From Smallanthus sonchifolius (lineage: Eukaryota; Streptophyta; Magnoliopsida; Asterales; Asteraceae), in the NCBI GenBank assembly GCA_023525975.1, contig CM042021.1, positions 77,321,501 to 77,385,500 on the forward strand: a stretch of 64,000 nucleotides of DNA. The letters are read 5' to 3'. The translations under genes and the position numbers were made by a program. Every line of letters starts with the position of its first letter. Position 1 is the stretch's first letter. The notes under the pieces were generated by a model, which was not told the origin of the DNA, did not search any database, and saw only the letters and a list, made by a program, of their open reading frames with translations. Below, piece by piece: positions 47,401-56,967 of this stretch.

Positions 47401-49045
47401 GTTTACTATTTACTACAACCACAAAAGTTTGAAGTACTTCTTCTAACAAAGAGAGCTTAATATGAGGCAGAGACGATGGTTGGAACTCCTGAAAGATTAT
47501 GACTGTGAAATCATATACCATCGTGGAAAGGCAAACGTGGTGGCTGTCGCTCTAAGTTGAAAGGATGTGCCTGCTCCTATTAGAGTGAAAACTTGCTAGT
47601 TGGTGGTAACATCAGATGTGATGAGGGAAATTGAAAGAGCTCAATATGAAGCACTTAAGGAAGAAAACATAAAGAAGGAAAGGATGGTTGGCCAACAGGA
47701 CAAGTTGGAATATAACACCCTTGGTGTTAGGACACGTTTTAGACGGATATGGATACCTATGTGTGGCGAGCTTAGAACCAAAATCTTGGATGAGGCTCAT
47801 AAGTCTCGGTACTCTATCCATCCTGGTACCAATAAAATGTACCAGGATCTGAGGAAGGAATACCGGTGGCCTGGAATGAAACATGAGGTGACAAAGTATG
47901 TAAGCAAGTGCTTGACTTGCTCACAAGTAAAGGCTGAACACTAGAAACCGTATGGAAAGATTCAACCACTTGATATACCGGAATGGAAGTGGGAACACAT
48001 TATCATGGACTTCATAACCAAGCTACCTCGCACAGCTAAAGGTCATGACACCATTTGGTTATTGTGGACCGTTTAACAAAGAGTGCTCATTGCCTACCTA
48101 TTCGCGAGACGTTCTCGTCGAAAAGGTTAGCAGAAGTATTTATTAACGAAATAGTAGCACGACATGGGATGCCTTTGACTATCATATCTGACCGGGACAC
48201 ACGATTCACATCGAGGTTCTGGAAAAGATTTCACGAGGTGATGGGCACGAGACTCAATGTTAGCGGCATACCACCCACAAATGGATGGTCAGTCCGAAAG
48301 GACCATTCAGACATTGGAGGATATGCTTCGTGCTTGTATTATCGATTTTGGCGGCAGTTGGGACAACCATTTGCCGTTAGCCGAATTCTCCTACAACAAC
48401 AGTTATCACATGACGATAGGGATGCCGCCTTATGAAATGTTGTATGGGAGGAGATGCAGGACCCCAGTTTGTTGGGGCGAGATTGGACAGAAGGAATTAG
48501 GAAGTCTTGAAGTCATAAGAGAAACGTCAAAAAGGTTTGATCAACTCAAAGCACGAATGAAGGCCGCCCAAGATTGTCATAAATCCTATGCAGACAAACG
48601 ACGAAGGCCTATTGAGTTTGATATTAGGGACAGAGTAATTTTGAAAGTGTCGCCATGGAAGGGAATCATACGATTCAGAAAGAGAGGAAAGTTAAGTCCG
48701 AGGTTTGTCAGACCATTCAGGATAATGGCACGGGTTGGTGAAGTGGCTTATCGGTTGGAGTTGCCTCATGAGTTAAGTGGGATTCATCCTACTTTCCATG
48801 TATCACACTTGCGAAAGTATTTGGCGGATGAATCGGCTCACATACCACTTACTGACATCGAGGTCGACAATAGACTTAACTACATCGAAGAACCCGTGGC
48901 CATCCTAGATCGGAAGGAGAAACGTTTACGTAATAAAGTTATCCGATTGGTTAAAGTCCAATGTAAACATCGAAAGGGATCGGAAGCCACTTGGGAAACG
49001 GAGACAGATATGAGGGAGTCGTACCCTCAACTATGTGACATATGA
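44467..49045 (+). pseudogene. Ty3-B gag-pol, multiply broken
   Basis: The frame starts MGRRGNIRRSGG. It has a Gly/Arg-rich N-terminus, a gag capsid region, knuckle remnants (CGKCGVRHAGEC, then FKCGKIGHYSREC), protease (DLGA near 45790), RT (46340-46900), RNase H (about 47190-47560), integrase (about 47780-48480) and a chromodomain-like tail ending at 49045. In-frame stops lie near 45163, 45517, 45714, 46306, 46905, 47135, 47444, 47558, 47597 and 47942. The frame shifts near 46715 and again near 48050 and 48250. RT reads FIND instead of FIDD, so a catalytic Asp is lost. Most stops are TAG or TGA at codons one C-to-T or G-to-A change from sense, which fits decay of methylated DNA. Confidence 0.88.
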
Positions 49046-49058
49046 TAGGTTTCATATT

Positions 49059-49072
49059 GTAAGGGGTAGACT
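49059..49072 (+). other. Polypurine tract of Ty3-B
   Basis: GTAAGGGGTAGACT directly precedes the 3' LTR start TGTAATATCCCG at 49073. Confidence 0.8.
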
Positions 49073-51084
49073 TGTAATATCCCGAAAATAAAATGACAAG
49101 TTATAATAACGGATAAAAGCGAAACGAAAATAATAAATGAACGCGGCATGACGGGTCGGGCCGGATGGGCCTGGCGAACTTGAGGGTGGGGCATAAGGGG
49201 AGGAGCCTCCCTATAAAAAGCCCAAGTCACCTCCATTTCTCTCATCTGTAAGAATCTAGAGAGAGAAACCGTACAGAGAGAAAGTAAAGGATCGACTCGA
49301 GATTGCAAAGGAAGGAATCTCCAGTGCTCCTGAAGATAACCTCCGAATCAGAAGCTCGATACATGTAACGGTTTGGCCTAGATCTGAGTTTTTGGTTACT
49401 TTGGGGTTTTCGGGTTTTGGATGAAAAGGCAACGTTTTTACGTATAAAACTTGAAAATGAACATAGATCTAGCATCTAGAAGGAAAAACGAACGTTTTGA
49501 ATGTAAAAAGTCAGGATCGTGACGTGATCAGATCTGCATGCAAAAAGTTAGGGTTTTTGCGGGGAAGAAGACTGCCTGCAAGCAGGTCCTGCGTACTTAT
49601 CAACTACGCAAGAAGCAGTTCATGCGCACTTATCAAGTACGAAAGAAGCAGGTCCTGCGTACTTATCAAGTACGCAAGAAGCAGGTCCTGCGTACAAGTA
49701 CGCAAGAAGCAAAGCATGCGTACTTATAAAGTACGCAAGAACAAGGCGCTGCCCACTTGCTAAGTTCGAAGGAATCGGGTCTATGGGTATATATAGCTGG
49801 TTAGTGAAGTTAGTATGTTCTCCTAATTCAGTATGGTTAACCCGTTAGAGTCGGGATTAGGTCTGATGTGTATTTAACTACTCAATCCAGATCGTACGTG
49901 ACGTTGTTGGGCCTTCAATTAGGACAACTGAGACTAGCTTATCAGGTGCGTTCTAGAAAACCTCTTTTAAATGTTTTGAATAATATTTTTGGGCTGGTGT
50001 ACATACGTAACGATGTGACTATTTTATAAAACGATGTTTATGAATGATGTATGTGATGTATTTTAAAATGATGTTTATGAAGGATGTTTTGGAAAGAAAG
50101 GTTATGAAAGAAGTGTTTATGAAATATTTTGCCAAAAGAAGTTTACGAAATGTTTATTAATGAGTGAATGATTTTTAATAAAACGTACGAATGCTTTAGC
50201 TGAAGTTTTGAAGTAAAAGAAGTGAATGTTTACGAAAGTCACAAACAAACGAATCTGCCATATTAGGGAATGAAGGTTATGGGTATGGGATGTATGTTAT
50301 GGGCCTTTACCTTTTAAGGGCCTTTGTGGCTGGCCAACTGTTGTACAACTGGGGTGATGACGGTCACCAAGGGGATTATCGTGATCCTTGAAGTTGGTAC
50401 GGTTTACCTTACAGGGTAGTCGCGCTTGAAGTTTGGTACTTGTGCCTTACAGGGTGCAGTGCTTGAAGTTTGGTACCTGTCATCCTTGTGATGCCGTGCT
50501 TGAATTTTGGTGTTGAATGACCTAAGTATCAGGCCCTAGGATTTCTTTGCCCGAAGGACAGTACGGTGTTGATGGGCCTAGGGGTGGTGATCTTTAGGTT
50601 ATTCCGCCAGTATGTGATGTTTGGAATTGACGGTTACGAGAAGGCGCATATTCGATATGTTCGTTGACTTATGTTTATGATGTTATGTTATGTTATGTTA
50701 TTGCATGTTTTCGTACGCTTTTATTAATGAAGTTAAATGATATGTTTTTGGCAAATCTTTGAAGTTAAGGCTTTATGAAAAGTTAGAACTCACCAGCGTA
50801 GCTGACTTTTAGTATGCATATTCCGGTTAAGGCAGGTTATGATGATGGACGGTGATGCTGGGCGTCTTGATGAGTTACCCGGATGATATGAAGACTGGCA
50901 TCCCGTTATGATTAGTTTATGTTATGTTTATGTATTAGACTATGTTACTCTTTCGCATGTTGAACAATGTTATGATTATGTTTAAATGGAATTTTCTTCT
51001 GCGTTATCTTGTTATTCAAGTTTAAGAACTGTTTGTGAAAGAGTAAATCCAATAAGTGAGGCCTCCCGGGTTTGGGGCCTTACA
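49073..51084 (+). repeat. Complete 3' LTR of Ty3-B (2,012 bp)
   Basis: It starts TGTAATATCCCG and ends GGGGCCTTACA; ATACT at 51085-51089 would be the right target duplication. The first ~363 bp (49073-49435) hold the main TATA box and leader start and have no counterpart in the tandem units. The rest aligns with a unit. It has six palindromes (49590-49770), one more than the usual unit. Its donor reads GTGCGT (49946) and its acceptor CCG (near 50823), so both splice-like sites are mutated. Confidence 0.92.
49212..49220 (+). promoter_or_regulatory. Main TATA box of the Ty3-B LTR
   Basis: TATAAAAAG lies about 140 bp into the LTR and is followed about 30 bp later by CTCATCTGTAAG and a GA-rich leader. 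This is a canonical plant core promoter layout. It lies in the LTR part that the tandem units lack. Confidence 0.6.
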
Positions 51085-52524
51085 ATACTACAACTGTGAT
51101 GTGAACCCATATTTGCTAGTGTGTGTGCGTAAAAGAATGCAAAAGATCACTATCGGATACAGGATGTTAGATTTTGGCAATTATTTTCTTTTGAGACCAG
51201 TTTCGAGATAGGTCGTTAGCACAATTAATGCGGTTCATCTCACTGCCTATACTCACAAGTATGCACCCTTGAATCACTCCTGATTCATTGAATTCAAATC
51301 CAGATAAAAGTTGGATCCTCTTACCTATATCCTCTAACACCATATTCATTATCCTAAATCATCATACCGATATTCACTAAAGAAATCACATGAAACCAAG
51401 ACAAATGAATCACTCGATTCTGAATCTTATGATTCCTGATAATCCTTATGGATTCTGTTTGATTTTTCTTGTGCTAATTGATGTAGCCTCATTTTGGAAA
51501 TTTAGAAAATCATTGGGAAAATCTTAGATGCCTTGAGATAAGTGCAAAGTAAGTTCATAGCATAACTGTGGGGCACACGTTGTATATTAATAACTATTAC
51601 CTTAACACACAAGAACATGATACTAAGATGCTTATGATTTCAAATCTTATAATATTGTCAACTTGAATTACTTGTTTATGTGCTTATTACGTATGAATAA
51701 ATTGTAATCCATGACATGATCCCATATTCTTTGATGTTTATATTGTATCATTATTGCTATAGTTTAGCCTCATATGATCCTCTGCTCGTGTCGTTGAACA
51801 AAAATAGCTTGTGTATATATACTTGTCTATCTCTATTCAGAAAAAGATCAAAAAGATTTTAAGTTTACGTACAGTTCATTCTAATCAGAAAAAGCAAAAA
51901 ATATTTGTGTTTAACCTTCTTGAATTGCTTTTGAAACCTCTTGATTGAATGTTTTTATCAGGTTCGTTATTTGACTTAACTTTCTTCATAATTTGAGTTG
52001 AAATTGGATTTCACAAGGGTTTCTGCGTACTTGTTAAGTGCGTAGGAATTAAACCTTGTGTACTTGCCAAGTACGCAAGAGTTAAGTCTTGCGCACTTGT
52101 TAAGTGCGCACGACCCAGCTGTGAAAGGTATATAAACAAGTGTTAGATGTTTTCTCTCAGTTCATCTCATTCAAACTCTCTACACTTTGTACACTCCCTA
52201 CTCCGATTTCACTCAAATTTTCGTGTGTTTCTAATTCGATTTTTCATCCTGATCATTGTTTAATCTTCACCTGTCTAACTTTTGGTGAGATTCTTGGACC
52301 ATTTCATCCGCAAAATCTCTTGTTGAGGACTGATTTCTTGACTTTCAAGCTTAGGGTTTTGATGATGAAATTTAAACCGGGTTTGGGTGTTCTTAAGTTA
52401 AATTAGGCCCTAAAACTAGTTTATGATCATCAATCGAAGCTCTAGCATGCTAAGTTCATCCTTAACTGCTCTTGACTAGGAACACACTTGCATGTGATTA
52501 TCTGAGACACCCGAGGGACCTACA
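51085..52524 (+). mobile_element. Diverged Copia relic, 3' end with LTR
   Basis: It aligns along its length with 1-1737: AAAAGATCACTATC, CACACGTTGTAT, the AAAAGATTTT motifs, then palindromes, TATA and the terminal GGGACCTACA at 52515-52524. It has no polypurine tract that I can recognise and no reading frame. It is much more diverged than any LTR pair in the window, so it is old. The left end is cut by the Ty3-B 3' LTR. Confidence 0.7.
52024..52137 (+). promoter_or_regulatory. Three palindromes plus TATA box in the Copia relic LTR
   Basis: Palindromes lie near 52024-52043, 52056-52078 and 52090-52110. The third (TGCGCACTT/AAGTGCGCA arms, centre GTT) differs from the fifth palindrome of the Ty3-B units only in its centre. 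TATATAAAC at 52129 starts 18-19 bp after it. Confidence 0.6.
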
Positions 52525-53176
52525 AAGAGATTGTTTACGGATTGTAATAATGTGAAACAACAAAATCCGGCAATGATTCTAGTTGCTCTTCCTTTATTCT
52601 GGCAAATAATTAATCCAAATTATGTTGCACTGTCATGCCCGTAACATAGGACAGTTATCTAACCAGAGTAGTACCTCCAACAAAGATGTTCCCAAGAAAG
52701 AACGACGGGTCTAGGAGAGATTTATACACCGTCCTTTCCTAGACAGAACATTCTGTTTGTCAGATAGATACATACCGGTTAGAAGGTCGCCTTCTAGTTA
52801 CTGTGATGTTGATATCAAAAACACACAACGGAAGACTAAATCATAACTTCTATTAACATTAAAACATTGTTACATCATGTTTAACAAAAGTTACATCATT
52901 CGTTCCTAGCAAGGAACATGTCATTCAGGACTTATAGTTCCAGGCATGCCCATCATCTGGATCGTTCATCTTTTCATTCTAGTACTGGAAATGCCTTGTC
53001 TAATCACTACCTGTGATGCGTTCAAAACATTTTATAAAACAGGGGTCAGCATAAAGCTGGTGAATTCATAAACTAAAATAGTTTATTAAAATGACCCGCT
53101 AAAGTATCTTGAACACATTCATGGGATTCAACACCCAAATTTCATTCATGGGCTTCAACACCCAAGTTCATAGATG
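52525..53176. other. Unclassified remnant between transposons
   Basis: There is no reading frame. On the minus strand, 53036-53075 reads ATTCACCAGC...GCTGACCCCTGTTTTATAAAA, similar to the acceptor block of the Ty3 LTRs, so part may be an old minus-strand Ty3 LTR. Small inverted repeats are present (GTTCC/GGAAC near 52900). A ~29-bp direct repeat (ATTCATGGG...CAACACCCAA) lies at 53117-53165. Confidence 0.4.
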
Positions 53177-54638
53177 TAACATCCATGATTTTCAGGCCAT
53201 AATTTTTCTTTATTCATTTTAGTAGGTAAACTCTCGGAGTCCTATACTGGTTCAAACATAATATGTTACATAAATTATTATTTCAACATCTAGTAAAACC
53301 CACGAGTTTAAACCATGCTTATTACTATACGCACGTACCATTACAAGTATGAAGATGTATATTTGACTTTATTTAATAAACAAGTTATTACAAATTATAA
53401 ATTCATGAAAATGAGACTTTTTGCAAACCACACATACGTGCATTTTGATTTAAGTTAATCCAAATATAAAAGATTTAATATTTTTAAAATATATACACAC
53501 ACATACATATATGTATATATATATTATATATATTGGACATAATTATTTTACATACGTGAAATAGACATATGAAAGTCGATTTTATAAATTAATAAAACAT
53601 TTCGGAGCATGTTTAATTGTAAACATATACATGTACATATTTACAATGTAAATAAACTGGTTTGAACCGTCCCCTAGACATTAGAGCCCTTGACTTTGAA
53701 CCCTGTATTCCCAAAGATGACCTTTTTCCTAAACTAGGATCTATTTTGACTTTTAAAGTCAAACAACCTCAAGATATCTTGCAAATCAAAGCTGTCATCG
53801 ATCAAATCTGATTATTATGGACATTCCTTGGTTTCCAAATCAAATAATGACTGATTTCAAGTTCTACTGACACTCCAACTCGATCTGTACGCGCTTCAAT
53901 TCGAAATTTAAAAAGATTTTACTTCGCAGAGTCAAACCAAACCATTTTCAATTCAAATTCAAGGAAATAAACGCAATTACAGTCCGTAAATCATGCTCAG
54001 TCAATACTCTAATGAATTCAAACCTAAAACGTGACCCAATTCATCATAAGTTAAACGGATTGATGCGAAAAACATGCGGACAACTGTCCCCTGCTAATCC
54101 GAATTGAATGGGACAATTAAGATGAAATTGAACATTTAGAATCACTCACACACCTTTTCTAATCCTCTCACAAACTCCCTGGGCACTCGCAACCACTACA
54201 TTTCATCCGTAGATCGCGGGCAAACCTCAAGAACATCGAGCCTGTGTTCTCAATCATCCTCGTTCGTTTCATCGCCAATTCAAGTAAGAACTACGTCATT
54301 AGCTTCATTTTCATTTGGAAAACAAGAGCCCTCTTTCAATTTCAGATGACAGAGGGTATCAAACCGAATTCCATTTTGAATTCGTACCGAGTTCATGCGC
54401 ATTCAAATTAGGGTTTATGGTTGGATTATGGTAGTGTATTAATAAAGATGGGTTTCATGTTATTACCAGCGAAACCACCTGGTCCGATCGGTAAGTCAAT
54501 GCACCGTCGAACCAGGTGGCGTGAATTCGATACCCATACCCGACAGTCCTTTTTAATTGCACTAAAGCAAGAACCGGTCCCCTTTCAGTCACATGATAAA
54601 ACAAATTCGAACCAGTTGAATGTCAAGGGTTTGTCCCA

Positions 54639-54712
54639 TGTTCCAGTGGTGAGACGTTGAGTGCACACATAACCCACCCGGGTTCGAACCGGATGGTGGG
54701 TTTTCTTTTTTT
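54639..54712 (+). other. tRNA-like Pol III promoter signature (possible SINE relic)
   Basis: TGTTCCAGTGG (54639-54649) resembles an A box with one mismatch. GGTTCGAACC (54681-54690) fits the B box. A T-rich run ends the segment (54701-54712). The B box also lies in an inverted repeat with ACCCACC/GGTGGGT arms. The spacing is right for a tRNA-derived unit, but no full tRNA fold is apparent. Confidence 0.3.
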
Positions 54713-55582
54713 AAATCAGTTTTTGTCATAATGGTAATTTTACAAAATTTCTTTTATAAGACTTATACCCCTTAGAAATGATTTGTACAATAATAAGCAA
54801 GTTTTAAACAAAAAAATTATGGTTATAATTTAAAATAATGTAACATCTTATTTTCAATATAAAGTTCATTTAAAAACCATCTTTTTTTATAGTTAATTTT
54901 TAAAATAAAGTATTTAATTTTTCATTTAATTTGCAAGGGTTATAAACATTACTTATCCATTTTATACCCTACAAAATTATACATAGTCCTATAAGATTTC
55001 TAATTAAGATTTAAGATTTATTTAAACAAATCTAAACTTTATACTAAACATATCTAAATTTACATTTCATTTATTCTTTATAAAAACACACTATATTTAT
55101 AATTACTAAACAGAAGGAATTTAGTTATTTAAATTTTTCATCTTTTTTTACATTAATAATTTCATTTAGGGTTTAAATTGTAATATGTATTTACACTATA
55201 TTTTTGACATATTATTATAGTAAACTTATTTATTTGGATTGTTTATTCACACTACTTTGATACACTATTATAATATTAAAATAAATAAATAAAAAGAATT
55301 TATTTATATAAAGTATTTAAATCCTAAGACAATTGAGTTATACTTTGAGGTTTACATTTTATTCAAATACAAGCATCAACTTACACAAACTCATTTCATA
55401 GAACTTTACAAATACTTTTGTACAAATCCCCGCACTCAAAATCCGTTGAACCCTAAAATTACCTTAGACTTTGTACATGACAATAATTCAAGTTTATACA
55501 TATTCACTCTAGGTTAACTTGGTGATTTACAAGAATCACTTTTGCTACCTATTTGTTCGTGCTATCTACACAATTATTACAG

Positions 55583-56042
55583 GTGAGTATTACATAGCCC
55601 CTTTTTACACTTTTACGCGTTTTGGGGTGAAACATGAACTCTATACATACAATTGAGTACATTTACACAAACTACACAAACAAAAATCCTCTTTACATTT
55701 ATGTGTGCAAATTTGAGCTTTATGTTTGAGTACTAGGTGTGTTAACTGTTTGTGTGCAATTTATGTGCAATCATTAACTATTCAAGCCGACGGTTAACAA
55801 TGATAGATCTATTGAGTCTGACAAACCCACCCAGATTGGGGTGATTGTTACCGACAACACAATTTGTATGCTAGTTACAAAGGTTTGATTGTACTTTGGT
55901 TACACAATAGTAGCTCCCCATAAGTGCCTTATTTTATCATGTTATGCAAGGATTTGTCTATTCACATCTATATACTATCTATGTACAAACCTGTGTATGC
56001 TCACCAACTTTTTAGTTGACCTTATTTTATTCATGTTTTCAG
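55583..56042 (+). other. Predicted leader intron in the Ty3-D 5' LTR
   Basis: The donor-like site is CAG|GTGAGT at 55583. The acceptor-like site is GTTTTCAG|GT ending at 56042, preceded by CTCACCA and TTGAC. The predicted length is 460 bp. Confidence 0.4.
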
Positions 56043-56274
56043 GTTCTAATGTGTGATTTTGATCAAGACTTGCTACACATAAGTTTTGGACCTACTTAAT
56101 CTTAACAAAGGATTAATGTATTTCATTTTATGTACTTGGTTTGATTTTGGTTTGTTTTGAATATATGCAATGAATTTGAATGATTAATATATTTCAATTT
56201 AGTCAACCTTGTGCTCATGAACAGTCTAAATGTCCCTCCCCGACGTTTCCGCCGTCAGTTGGGGTGTGACAGAT

Positions 56275-56286
56275 TGGTATCAGAGC
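56275..56286 (+). other. Primer-binding site of Ty3-D
   Basis: TGGTATCAGAGC lies three bases after the LTR end. The next ~680 bp to the gag ATG (56968) is non-coding leader with a small CCTGGGAATTCCCGGG inverted repeat near 56739. Confidence 0.92.
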
Positions 56287-56967
56287 CTTGGTTATAGGCA
56301 ACTAGGTTATTAGACACCCTTGACCTAGACTATAACTTTAAGACACTCACTTATGACATGCTACATGATTATTTGATATGTGCTACATGCTATGTGTTAC
56401 ATGTTTACTATGTTAATTGTTATTTTATTTTGATACCTTATTTGTTAAAACTCATGACTTATTAGATTATACTTAAATAATAAATTAAATAAACAATATC
56501 CCTACCCATTCCCTAAGCCTCATAACCTTCTTACCTACTACTCTGTCATCATAATCATAGCATGTGGAAACTTCATGGATTTAAATCTATAAAATTTCTT
56601 TATTTCCTCGTTAAGGTTTAAAACTTTGTTAATTATTAGAGGACATGTGTAATCTAGAAGGGTGACACCTGTATTCTGGGTTTTCTGTCTAGGAAAGCAT
56701 TTTGTATAAATCCCAGTCAACCGAGGGACCCGTATGCTTTCCTGGGAATTCCCGGGATGAGTGTTTACTTATAGGCTAAAGCATGTCTCCTTGAAAGTTA
56801 TATGAGTTTAATTAACCTTAATGTGTCATAGTATTCAAGTGATTATGTCACTATTTGAGTACAATCCAAACTATGATTTACTATTTTATTTATTATTTTG
56901 TCCCCTTTAAATTCAATCAACATTCATAAGTTCTTACATCTTTTCTTGTCTTGTGAAAATCTGTAGA

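Larger units (their letters stand above)
44133..49072 (+). mobile_element. Internal region of the decayed Ty3 element Ty3-B
   Basis: It runs from the primer site to the polypurine tract and encodes a heavily broken gag-pol. It is joined on the left to the tandem LTR units and on the right to one complete 3' LTR. It is the source element of the tandem array. Confidence 0.9.
53177..56271 (+). repeat. 5' LTR of Ty3-D (3,095 bp)
   Basis: It runs from TGTAACATCCATG to GGGGTGTGACA. It holds an ATATAT-rich stretch (53490-53540), a palindromic and tRNA-like segment (54475-54712), a very AT-rich ~850 bp (54720-55560) with no feature, and the conserved donor-like and acceptor-like blocks (55583 and 56042). 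The first ~540 bp match 61519-62060 closely. Confidence 0.92.

Noticed and set aside
52140..52406. 88-codon frame in the Copia relic LTR
   Set aside because: It lies directly after the TATA box in the LTR leader and shows no conserved domain or match to the homologous Copia-1 LTR.
54421..54660. 79-codon frame in the Ty3-D LTR
   Set aside because: It overlaps the palindromic and tRNA-like segment, has no counterpart and no family resemblance.
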